A stretch of 21,497 nucleotides of DNA from positions 1 to 21,497 of the IMG/VR virus record IMGVR_UViG_3300007516_000184, one strand, 5' to 3'. The position numbers and the translations under genes were made by a program. Under the pieces are notes generated by a model. That model was not told where the DNA came from. It saw only the letters and a program-made list of their open reading frames with translations, and ran no database searches. This document shows positions 1-7,971 of the stretch, one piece after another. Position 1 is the first letter of the stretch, and every line of letters starts with the position of its first letter. Source of the DNA: a virus.

Positions 1-6
1 GTAATT

Positions 7-27
7 TTTGGGATTTTTATATATTTA
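7..27 (+). promoter_or_regulatory. Partial candidate promoter (-7 box) upstream of the BspA-like gene
   Basis: TATATTTA lies at 20-27, 17 nt before the ATG at 44. It is identical to the -7 box of the better-supported promoters in this window. The matching -33 box would fall just outside the left edge, so it cannot be checked. The TTTG at 7-10 is too close to be its partner. Confidence 0.35.
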
Positions 28-43
28 AAGCACCTTCAACCTA

Positions 44-2200
44 ATGGCTTATACTCCCAAAAATAAAATAACTACTGGTTTATTTAGCAGTAATAATAAC
101 TTTTTAGTATATGAAGGAAGTCAAATCCCTTATATAGGACCTTATTATAAAACTTCCAATGGAAAATTTTTTACTGGGGTTTCTCCTGATTCTCCTCCTA
201 ACCTTCCTATAACATTTCCTTCAAATGTAGAGGAGAGTTTCCAACCCCAAACCTTACAAACTCAAATAGCTTATGGGGATTTCCCTACGGTATTTGATTC
301 GTTAGATACTATGGGGTACAATCAAAAAGAAATATTAGATTATGTTTTTTTAAAAAATATAAATCTCCTAAGGCCTACAAATAAATTATTACCCCCTCAA
401 TATTATCCTTCCCCTACTGATGATAGTTATGAGAAGGGATCTATTAACAGATTTTTTTGCCTTAAAATAAACCAACCTATATATACTGAAATTAGTAAGG
501 AAACCTATGATAAATTAAATGATCAAGACCCAAATTGGTATTGGGGGGTATATAATACTTTTTTCATGCCTTGGACCATAGTAGGGGAAAGGGAAGAAGT
601 ATATAATGTAAATAGAAAAATAACACTTCTCCAAGAAAGAAGGCTTAAACAATCAAACCTTTCTACTTTTTTAAACAATAATTGGTTAAAATTTTGGAAA
701 CCTCCTATAATATCTAAGGAAATTTTTTCTAAAAAAACAAACAATTCTCCTGATATACCTGAAATTTTTGAAGTTTATATCCCTAACTTAAACCCTCCAT
801 TTGATCCCTCATCCTTTATGTTTGAGGTACAAGTAAATAATTCAAGTTTAGATTTTACCATACCTACAACTCCTGGAATAGACAGCTCATATAATTTTAT
901 AGTAAATTGGGGGGATTCCACTACAGGTACAGTTACTTCCCATTCAGACCTATCTAAAACCCATACATACGATACAGAAGGTACTTATATTATAAGGATA
1001 ACAGGGATTTTAAGAGGTTTGAAATTCGAGGGAGTGGCTGATTCTTTAAAAGTAAGAAAAATCCTAAATTGGGGTTGCCTAGATATAGGAATAGATGGGG
1101 TTAATGTATTTAATGGATGCAGTAACATGACTGTGGAAACTAATGATTTCCTTTCAGTAGATGAAGCTACTTCCCTAAATAGTATGTTCCTAAACTGTTT
1201 TATATTAAATGAATTTAATGGTATTAATGGTTTCAATACCGTAGCCTGTCTTGATATGGCTTATATGTTTTCGGGGTGCAAAAAGTTCAATCAATATATA
1301 GGGGATTGGAATACTTCGAATGTTATAGATATGAGTTCCATGTTTTATCTATGTTGGGAATATAACCAATATATAGGGGATTGGGATGTACGTAAAGTTA
1401 AATATATGGTTTCGATGTTTAACAATGCTTTAATATACAATCAATCTATAGAAAACTGGATTACTTCTGCTCTGTTAAGTACCTCTTATATGTTTATAAA
1501 TGCTAGAAAGTATAATAAACCTATGGACCGTTGGGATATGTCAAAAAACCTCAACATTTCTTACATGTTTTATAGTGCGGTTGACTTTAACCAAAATTTA
1601 AATAGTTGGAATACTTCAGAAGTGGTTAATATGGAAGGTACCTTTGGGATAACTACAAAGTTTAATTCTTTAATAACAAAATGGATAACCTCAAAGGTAA
1701 ATAATATGGGGGGAATGTTCGCTGGAGCTGCGATATTTGACATTTATATAGGAGGATGGGATACTGCTGAGGTTATAACAATGAGTAATATGTTTTTTGC
1801 TGCTCTTGAATTTAACCAAGACATAACTTTATGGAATACTATTAAAGTGGAGAGTATGGCTTATATGTTTTCCAATGCTTTAAAATTTAACCAAGATATA
1901 GGAATATGGAACACTCCCGCCTTAGAGAATACAAGCTTCATGTTTGCTTTTAATATAATATTTAATTATAGTTTAGGAAACTGGATCGTAACTTTACTAG
2001 AAAATGCTGAATCCATGTTTACAAGTAATTCATTATCCACTGTTAATTATAATTCTACATTGGTTGGTTGGGAATCTCAATCTGTATTAAAGAATGTCAC
2101 CTTTCATGGTGGATCATCAACCCCATCAGGTAAGGGAATAACAGCTCGAGCCTCCTTAAGAAATGATCATTTTTGGACTATAGTTGATGGTGATGGTTAA
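44..2200 (+). CDS. BspA-like (DUF285 repeat) phage virion/adhesin protein
   Basis: 718 aa, probably a tail or fibre protein that contacts the host surface. Residues 1 to about 250 look like a phage structural domain: near the N-terminus there is a YIGPYYKTSNGKFFTG segment of a type common in virion proteins of large Bacteroidota phages. Residues about 255-335 form a PKD-like beta domain (NWGDS, then HTYDTEGTY). From about residue 365 to 690 there are about 12 repeats of roughly 24 residues with the DUF285/BspA pattern MF...FNQ.I..WNTS.V..M. The C-terminus (NVTFHGG, then WTIVDGDG) is the usual end of such proteins. There is no signal peptide, which argues for a virion protein rather than a secreted one. 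The start ATG follows an AT-rich leader. DUF285 repeats are known from Bacteroidota and Mycoplasma surface proteins. The receptor-binding role is inferred. Confidence 0.8.
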   Translation: MAYTPKNKITTGLFSSNNNFLVYEGSQIPYIGPYYKTSNGKFFTGVSPDSPPNLPITFPSNVEESFQPQTLQTQIAYGDFPTVFDSLDTMGYNQKEILDYVFLKNINLLRPTNKLLPPQYYPSPTDDSYEKGSINRFFCLKINQPIYTEISKETYDKLNDQDPNWYWGVYNTFFMPWTIVGEREEVYNVNRKITLLQERRLKQSNLSTFLNNNWLKFWKPPIISKEIFSKKTNNSPDIPEIFEVYIPNLNPPFDPSSFMFEVQVNNSSLDFTIPTTPGIDSSYNFIVNWGDSTTGTVTSHSDLSKTHTYDTEGTYIIRITGILRGLKFEGVADSLKVRKILNWGCLDIGIDGVNVFNGCSNMTVETNDFLSVDEATSLNSMFLNCFILNEFNGINGFNTVACLDMAYMFSGCKKFNQYIGDWNTSNVIDMSSMFYLCWEYNQYIGDWDVRKVKYMVSMFNNALIYNQSIENWITSALLSTSYMFINARKYNKPMDRWDMSKNLNISYMFYSAVDFNQNLNSWNTSEVVNMEGTFGITTKFNSLITKWITSKVNNMGGMFAGAAIFDIYIGGWDTAEVITMSNMFFAALEFNQDITLWNTIKVESMAYMFSNALKFNQDIGIWNTPALENTSFMFAFNIIFNYSLGNWIVTLLENAESMFTSNSLSTVNYNSTLVGWESQSVLKNVTFHGGSSTPSGKGITARASLRNDHFWTIVDGDG

Positions 2201-2201
2201 G

Positions 2202-2233
2202 TTTGGTTTTTAGTTTAAAGGATTATATATTTA
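2202..2233 (+). promoter_or_regulatory. Bacteroidota-type promoter before the DNA polymerase gene
   Basis: TTTG at 2202-2205, then exactly 20 nt, then TATATTTA at 2226-2233, 20 nt before the ATG at 2253. It fits the sigma-ABfr consensus (TTTG, about 20 nt, TAnnTTTG) except for the last base, which is A in this phage. Confidence 0.65.
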
Positions 2234-2252
2234 AAGTATAAATCCTATATTG

Positions 2253-3515
2253 ATGTATTGGTTAGTAGAGACAGAGGAACAAGTAAAAAATTTTAAGTCT
2301 GAAGGGTATAAGGAAGGTTTTGTAGAAATTATTCCTTATAACTCATTCCAACATCCTATAACTAACTCTATTTCTCTAATTTATATAAGACCTTTAAATT
2401 CTACTAAGGGGTTTATATTTCCCATTAACCATAGTGAGGCTTTTTTACTGTCAGAAGAGATTCCAATCTCAATTTTAGAAACATTCTCAACCTTATATGT
2501 AAGAGATAAAAAGGAATTTTTACATTACATTATTCATCCTAAAATAATGGATTTAACCTTCCATAATATAAATTATAAATTAACTCTCCCCACAGTTTAT
2601 AATTTCTTCCAAAGAAAATATGAAAATAAAAAGGACCTCAATTTAATAATCCCCATAGTAAAACATTATGAGTATTGTGAAAAAATCTATAACGATCTTA
2701 AACCCTATATAAAGTCACAACATAATACATTTTTAAATAATAAATCATCTGTAGTTTTTAACTTTATAGAAAAAAATGGAATTAAAATAGATCCTGTTAA
2801 ATTTTCAAATATTTTTTACCCAACAGAAGAAAAACACATTTATACTAATTACAATTTAAAAACTACAACGGGCAGACCATCTAATTCTTTCAATAATATA
2901 AACTATGCGGCTTTAAACAAAAGTAACAAAAGCAGAGAAAGCTTCATCCCTCAAAACCAAAAATTTATAGAAATAGATATTAGTGCTTATCATCCAACAA
3001 TACTTTCCAAAATAATAAATTATGATTTTAGAGGTAAAGATATTCATCAATATTTTGCGGATTTATATGAAGTGAGTTATGATAAAGCTAAAGAAATAAC
3101 TTTCCAACAGTTATATGGTGGGGTCTTTGAAAAATATCAACATTTAAAATTCTTCCAAGAAGTAGATAAATATATTAATTCTACATGGGAAAAATTTGAA
3201 AAAGAAGGATTTATAGAATGTCCTATATCTAAAAAAAGATTTGAAAATTCTATTTTAAAAGATATGAATCCTCAAAAACTATTAAACTATATATTACAAG
3301 CTACAGAAACAGACCTTAATGTGATATTGTTATGGGATATGTCACAAATATTATACGATAAAACCACAAAATTAGTGCTTTATACGTATGACAGCTTTTT
3401 ATTCGATACCCTTGATGAAGACAAAGAGGTAATCGATAAAATCAAAGATATTTTCATTAAACATAATCTTAAATTTAAGGTAAAGGAAGGGTATAATTAT
3501 GATGAAATGCGTTAA
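2253..3515 (+). CDS. Short family A DNA polymerase
   Basis: 420 aa counted from ATG 2253; an in-frame TTG lies directly before it at 2250. The C-terminal half carries family A polymerase signatures: TTTGRPSN (about 205-211, the TGR motif), motif A EIDISAYHPTIL with metal-binding Asp242, an O-helix-like YDKAKEITFQQLYGG (276-290, Lys280), and motif C YTYDSF with Asp380. It is much shorter than Pol I Klenow or T7 polymerase. The first 130 residues may be a remnant of the 3'-5' exonuclease fold, but I see no complete set of exonuclease carboxylates. It heads a replication block with an SSB, recombinase, 5' nuclease and helicase, so it is probably the phage replicative polymerase. Proofreading may be absent or come from another gene. 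Confidence 0.8.
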   Translation: MYWLVETEEQVKNFKSEGYKEGFVEIIPYNSFQHPITNSISLIYIRPLNSTKGFIFPINHSEAFLLSEEIPISILETFSTLYVRDKKEFLHYIIHPKIMDLTFHNINYKLTLPTVYNFFQRKYENKKDLNLIIPIVKHYEYCEKIYNDLKPYIKSQHNTFLNNKSSVVFNFIEKNGIKIDPVKFSNIFYPTEEKHIYTNYNLKTTTGRPSNSFNNINYAALNKSNKSRESFIPQNQKFIEIDISAYHPTILSKIINYDFRGKDIHQYFADLYEVSYDKAKEITFQQLYGGVFEKYQHLKFFQEVDKYINSTWEKFEKEGFIECPISKKRFENSILKDMNPQKLLNYILQATETDLNVILLWDMSQILYDKTTKLVLYTYDSFLFDTLDEDKEVIDKIKDIFIKHNLKFKVKEGYNYDEMR

Positions 3516-3531
3516 AAAGGATTCATTATAG

Positions 3532-3563
3532 TTTGGCGGGGATAAAAGACTTTCGTATATTTA
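3532..3563 (+). promoter_or_regulatory. Bacteroidota-type promoter before the ssDNA-binding protein gene
   Basis: TTTG at 3532-3535 (as TTTGGC), exactly 20 nt, then TATATTTA at 3556-3563, 30 nt before the ATG at 3593. A strong promoter here would suit an SSB needed in large amounts. Confidence 0.7.
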
Positions 3564-3592
3564 ACATATAATAAATAAAACATAAATACGCT

Positions 3593-4399
3593 ATGGATAT
3601 AAAAGCAATAAAAACCAAATTAGATTCTTTGAACAATCAATCTACTGGAGGTTATGATAAAAACCTATTTTGGAAACCTACTCCAGGGAAAGAGGTTATA
3701 AGAGTCGTTCCTTCAAAATTCAACCCTAAAATGCCTTTCAAAGAAATGAAATTTTACTATGGGATTGAAAGTAAAAAAGTAATGGCTTCTCCTTTAAATT
3801 GGGGAGATAAAGATCCTATTTTTGAATTCGCTAAATCTTTAAGAAATAGTAATGATAAAGAAAATTGGAGACTAGCTAAAAAACTGGATGCTAAAGTAAG
3901 AACTTTTGTCCCCGTAATCATAAGAGGAGAAGAAGATAAAGGAGTTAAATTATGGCAGTTTGGAAAAGAAATCTATGAAGCTTTTCTTACAATGGCTGTT
4001 GATGATGAAATAGGAGACTATACTGACATAGTAAATGGTAGGGATATCAAGTTAAACACTGTAGGTCCAGAAATAACGGGTACCACTTATAATAAAACCA
4101 CAATCTCACCATCCCTAAAAATGTCTCCTCTATCAGCTAAAAAAGAAGAAGTGGAAAAGTTCTTAGAAGAACAAACAGATCATTTGTCTGTATTTAAAGC
4201 TTACTCTTTTGACGAAATGAAAGCTTCTCTAGAAGAATGGTTACAACCTGATGAATATGATGATAGTGAATTAGTGACAGAAACAGCCCCCCCAACTAAT
4301 TATAATCTTAAAAAGAAATCCTCTGATTCCGAAAAATTCAATTCTTTATTTAAAGGAAATGATGTGGAGGGAACACCAGAAGATGATCTACCCTTTTAA
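3593..4399 (+). CDS. gp32-like single-stranded DNA-binding protein
   Basis: 268 aa. The N-terminal and central parts resemble the gp32-type OB-fold core of T4-like phages (KNLFWKPTPGKEVIRVVPSKF near residues 24-45, then a WQFGKEIYEAFL segment). Residues about 215-268 are acidic and low in complexity and end in EDDLPF, the kind of acidic hydrophobic tip that bacterial SSB uses to recruit partner proteins. No Cys/His zinc site like that of T4 gp32 is visible. It has its own promoter and lies 10 nt upstream of uvsX. In the cell it should coat ssDNA at the phage replication fork and in recombination. The family is assigned from sequence pattern and position; the fold is not verified. Confidence 0.75.
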   Translation: MDIKAIKTKLDSLNNQSTGGYDKNLFWKPTPGKEVIRVVPSKFNPKMPFKEMKFYYGIESKKVMASPLNWGDKDPIFEFAKSLRNSNDKENWRLAKKLDAKVRTFVPVIIRGEEDKGVKLWQFGKEIYEAFLTMAVDDEIGDYTDIVNGRDIKLNTVGPEITGTTYNKTTISPSLKMSPLSAKKEEVEKFLEEQTDHLSVFKAYSFDEMKASLEEWLQPDEYDDSELVTETAPPTNYNLKKKSSDSEKFNSLFKGNDVEGTPEDDLPF

Positions 4400-4409
4400 T
4401 TTTTAAAAA

Positions 4410-5492
4410 ATGGCTAAAAAACAATCACAAGATTTAAAAAAAGCTATTTCTTCAGAAATTAAAAATAAATTTAATTTAGATAGTTTTAAGAATAAGAAGG
4501 GTCTAGCTTCAAATTCCAAATTTAAAGAACAAACTTGGATCCCTCTTTCTGAAGCCTATCAAGAAATAACATCAACCCCAGGAATCCCTCAAGGGCAAAT
4601 TAGTTTGCTCAGGGGTCATTCGGATACGGGAAAAACAACCGCCCTTTTAGAGGCGGCGGTGTCTGCCCAGAAAAGAAAAGTACTACCTGTATTTATTATT
4701 ACGGAGATGAAGTGGAATTGGGAACATGCTATCCAAATGGGTCTCGAAGTAAATGAAGTAAAAGATCCTGATACTGGAGAAATTGTAGACTATACTGGGG
4801 ATTTTATTTATATAGATAGAGAAAGTATAAATTCCATAGAGGATGTTGCTATCTTTATATTGGATTTGATAGATGAACAAAAGAAAGGAAATCTACCTTG
4901 GGATTTATTATTTCTTTGGGATTCAATAGGATCAGTTCCTTGTGAACTTTCTCTAAGATCTAACAAAAACAACAATGAATGGAATGCTGGAGCTATGTCT
5001 ACTCAATTTGGGAACAATGTTAACCAAAGAATAGTACTATCTCGAAAGGAATCCTATCCTTACATAAACACCCTAGTCTGTATAAACAAAGTATGGACCG
5101 CTAAGGCTGAATCTCCTATGGGTAAACCTAAGCTGATGAATAAAGGAGGTTTTGCTATGTGGTTTGATGCTGCCTTTGTAGTTACTTTTGGAAATATATC
5201 AAATGCGGGTACTTCTAAAATAAAAGCTATCAAAAGCGGGAAACAGGTGGAATTCGCTAAAAGAGTAAATATCCAAATTGATAAGAATCACATAAATGGA
5301 GTTACTACTAGAGGTAAAATAGTAATGACCCCTCATGGTTTTATTTTAGATAATGAAAAATCCCTTAAAAAATATAAAGATGACAACTCTGAAACTTGGG
5401 CCGCTATCTTAGGTGGGGGAGATTTTAATATAGTGGAAGAGGATGATCAATATGATGATAATATAGATTCTTTTACTTCTGAACCTGAATAA
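4410..5492 (+). CDS. uvsX: UvsX/RecA-like recombinase
   Basis: 360 aa RecA-family ATPase. Walker A is GHSDTGKTT at residues 69-77 (Lys75, Thr76). Walker B is LLFLWDSIG with Asp171. A further conserved stretch (MSTQFGNNVNQR, about 196-207) precedes the DNA-binding loops. The C-terminus is acidic, as in phage UvsX. It catalyses strand invasion for recombination-dependent replication and repair, working with the gp32-like SSB encoded directly upstream. The gene follows the SSB gene after 10 nt and shares its transcript. The length is close to T4 UvsX (391 aa). Confidence 0.88.
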   Translation: MAKKQSQDLKKAISSEIKNKFNLDSFKNKKGLASNSKFKEQTWIPLSEAYQEITSTPGIPQGQISLLRGHSDTGKTTALLEAAVSAQKRKVLPVFIITEMKWNWEHAIQMGLEVNEVKDPDTGEIVDYTGDFIYIDRESINSIEDVAIFILDLIDEQKKGNLPWDLLFLWDSIGSVPCELSLRSNKNNNEWNAGAMSTQFGNNVNQRIVLSRKESYPYINTLVCINKVWTAKAESPMGKPKLMNKGGFAMWFDAAFVVTFGNISNAGTSKIKAIKSGKQVEFAKRVNIQIDKNHINGVTTRGKIVMTPHGFILDNEKSLKKYKDDNSETWAAILGGGDFNIVEEDDQYDDNIDSFTSEPE

Positions 5493-5524
5493 ATTGGCTT
5501 TACTATAAGAGTTTTATATATTTA
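5493..5524 (+). promoter_or_regulatory. Bacteroidota-type promoter before the 5' nuclease gene
   Basis: ATTGGC (ATTG at 5493-5496), exactly 20 nt, then TATATTTA at 5517-5524, 19 nt before the ATG at 5544. The ATTGGC form of the -33 box recurs at 20019. Confidence 0.65.
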
Positions 5525-5543
5525 TCAATATACAAAACATTTT

Positions 5544-6569
5544 ATGAACAAAAAAAATTTATTTAATCTCCTTAATAACGTTAAGGAAGAAGGAAAAGAG
5601 ACTGTTGAAGGGAAAAGAGTTCTCATTATTGATGGTTTGAATTTATTTTTCAGGAATTTTGCAGTATTAAATATGGTAAACCCTCAAGGTTCTCATATAG
5701 GAGGTCTTGGGGGTTTTTTTAGGTCTTTAGGGTTTCTGATAAAAACTATGGACCCGTATGAGGTCTATGTAGTTTTTGATGGTTTAGATTCCTCTAAAAG
5801 CAGAAAAAATTTAATATCTGAATATAAATCAGGAAGAGATACTATGAGAGTTAATACTTTTGTATTTGATGATCGAGATGAGGAAAACGATTCCAAAATA
5901 GACCAAATAGTAAGAATAACACATTATTTAAAAACCCTCCCAGTGAAAACTATAATAATAGATAAAGTTGAAGCTGATGATGTTATAGCATTCCTAAGTA
6001 CCAACCTCCCTAAAAAACCAAAGGATAAAATATTCATAGTTTCCTCAGACCAAGATTTCCTCCAACTTATAAATTCAAATGTCACAGTCTATAGACCTAT
6101 AGAGAAAGAATTCTATACTAAGGAATCTGTAAAAGATAAATTTAATGTTTACCCTGAAAATTTTCTTATATATAAAACATTAATGGGGGATACCTCTGAT
6201 AAACTAAAAGGAGTTAAAGGTTTAGGTCCTAAAAAACTATTTAAACTCTTTCCTACATTAACCTCAAAGAAGACAACATTAGAGGATATATGTTCTATAT
6301 GTGAATCTAATATAAAGGATCATATCATTTATCCTAAAATATTAAAAACAATAACAGAGTTAGAAAAAAGTCATAAAGTTATGGATTTATCAAAACCTAT
6401 GTTAAGTTTACAAGATGAAGATTATTTAAATGAAATTATTAAAAATAAAAAATTAAATTATGACCCTGAACAATTTTTACAGTTTTATAAAAAAGACCAA
6501 TTAGGTAATATTATTAATAATGTAGATTTATGGATTAAAACAACCTTTGAAAAAATAAAAAATAAATGA
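5544..6569 (+). CDS. 5'-3' exonuclease / RNase H (FEN family)
   Basis: 341 aa. This is the T4 Rnh/FEN-type nuclease that removes RNA primers and 5' flaps from Okazaki fragments. Metal-binding acidic residues are in the expected order: VLIIDGLN (Asp30), VVFDG (Asp79), VEADD (Glu143, Asp145, Asp146), SSDQD (Asp169, Asp171) and MGDTSD (Asp216, Asp219). A helix-hairpin-helix, KGVKGLGPKKL, follows at 222-232. The first 22 residues are an extra lysine-rich leader. The stop overlaps the helicase start as ATGA, so the two genes are probably translationally coupled and act at the same fork. Confidence 0.88.
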   Translation: MNKKNLFNLLNNVKEEGKETVEGKRVLIIDGLNLFFRNFAVLNMVNPQGSHIGGLGGFFRSLGFLIKTMDPYEVYVVFDGLDSSKSRKNLISEYKSGRDTMRVNTFVFDDRDEENDSKIDQIVRITHYLKTLPVKTIIIDKVEADDVIAFLSTNLPKKPKDKIFIVSSDQDFLQLINSNVTVYRPIEKEFYTKESVKDKFNVYPENFLIYKTLMGDTSDKLKGVKGLGPKKLFKLFPTLTSKKTTLEDICSICESNIKDHIIYPKILKTITELEKSHKVMDLSKPMLSLQDEDYLNEIIKNKKLNYDPEQFLQFYKKDQLGNIINNVDLWIKTTFEKIKNK

Positions 6570-7924
6570 CTCTTTCCAATATACAAGCTTATGGGCCCTC
6601 ATTCCAAATCAAAGTTATATCATCTTTGTTAACCCATAAAGATTTTTTAAATAATATATATGATATAGTTAGACCTGAAGACTGGGACAATCCCGCCCAC
6701 TCTTGGATAATAGAAAAAATATTGAAATATTATGAGGATTATCATAATACAATATCAATGGAGATATTAAAAGTAGAACTCCAAAAAATCCCTAATGATA
6801 TATTAAAAATCTCAGTTAAAGAACAATTAAGGTTGGCTTACGAAACTAGTAAAGATGATTTAGATTATGTAAAGAAAGAATTTTCTACTTTTTGTAAGAA
6901 CCAACAACTGAAATCAGCTTTAATAGAAAGTGTAGATTTATTATCTAATGGGGAATATGATTCTATAAGGCATATAGTAGATAAAGCCCTGAAAGCGGGA
7001 GCTGATAGGAGTGTAGGACATGAATATGAGAAAGATGTAGAAGCTAGATTTAGAGAAAACTCTAGAAAGGCAATTCCTTTTCCCTGGGACTCCTTTAATA
7101 ACATAACTCAAGGAGGTTATGGGGGTGGAGATTTAGTATTAATATTTGGTAATCCTAAAGGAGGAAAATCATGGGCGGTAGTAGCCATGGCCGCCGAAGC
7201 CTTGAAAGCCGGATATAACGGAGTATATTATTCTCTAGAATTAGGTGAAGAATATGTAGGTAGAAGAATGGACGCCTGTTTAGCAGAAATTCCTGTAGAC
7301 GATTTAGGACAACATAGAGAAAAAATAGAAATGATAGCTGATTCCTTACCTGGAAGATTAGTAATCAAATCATACTCACCAAAAAGAGCTTCATTAAGTA
7401 CTATAGAAGCCCACTTAAATAGTTTAGATTTCAAACCAGACTTCATTATAATAGATTATCTAGATTTATTAAAAGGAAGACAAATTAGAGGTGAAAGAAA
7501 AGATGAAATAGATGACATATTTACAGACGCTAAAGGATTAGCTAAAGAACTAAACATTCCTATAATATCACCATCACAAGCAAACAGATCAGGAGCAGAT
7601 AAAGCTATCTTAGAAAGTACTCACATTGCAGGCAGTTTTGATAAATTAATGATAGGAGATATAATAATATCACTATCAAGAGGGAGAAAAGATAGACTTG
7701 ATGGTACAGGTAGGTGGCACTTTATGGGAAACAGATATGGTAAAGATGGATGTACTTTCTATTCTCCTTATATAGATACATCAATGGGCAAGTTTGAAAT
7801 CGAAGAAGATGAAATGGATGAAGAGGAATTAGAATACGCTCAAAAGACCCAAACTACAGATATAGAAAAATCTGAGAAAAAGAAATTACGTGAAAAGTTT
7901 TTTGAATTAGGTATGAATAAATAA
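6566..7924 (+). CDS. gp41/DnaB-like replicative helicase
   Basis: 452 aa. A primase-contacting N-terminal helical domain (about 1-145) is followed by a RecA-like motor. Walker A is GNPKGGKS at 195-202. Walker B is PDFIIIDYLD with Asp297. The polar sensor motif is SPSQANR (335-341). An arginine-rich SRGRKDR (371-377) fits the arginine-finger region. The tail after 410 is acidic, then lysine-rich. This is the 5'-3' hexameric helicase of the phage fork. It overlaps the nuclease stop by 4 nt. No primase was recognised in this window with confidence. Confidence 0.88.
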   Translation: MTLSNIQAYGPSFQIKVISSLLTHKDFLNNIYDIVRPEDWDNPAHSWIIEKILKYYEDYHNTISMEILKVELQKIPNDILKISVKEQLRLAYETSKDDLDYVKKEFSTFCKNQQLKSALIESVDLLSNGEYDSIRHIVDKALKAGADRSVGHEYEKDVEARFRENSRKAIPFPWDSFNNITQGGYGGGDLVLIFGNPKGGKSWAVVAMAAEALKAGYNGVYYSLELGEEYVGRRMDACLAEIPVDDLGQHREKIEMIADSLPGRLVIKSYSPKRASLSTIEAHLNSLDFKPDFIIIDYLDLLKGRQIRGERKDEIDDIFTDAKGLAKELNIPIISPSQANRSGADKAILESTHIAGSFDKLMIGDIIISLSRGRKDRLDGTGRWHFMGNRYGKDGCTFYSPYIDTSMGKFEIEEDEMDEEELEYAQKTQTTDIEKSEKKKLREKFFELGMNK

Positions 7925-7937
7925 AATTATATATTTA
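7906..7937 (+). promoter_or_regulatory. Weak candidate promoter before the ribonucleotide reductase gene
   Basis: TATATTTA at 7930-7937 lies 34 nt before the ATG at 7972. Twenty nt upstream there is ATTA at 7906-7909 instead of ATTG/TTTG, inside the helicase gene. The -7 box is perfect and the -33 box is weak. Confidence 0.4.
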
Positions 7938-7971
7938 TAATTACGCCCAAAAATTAACAATACAAGATTAT

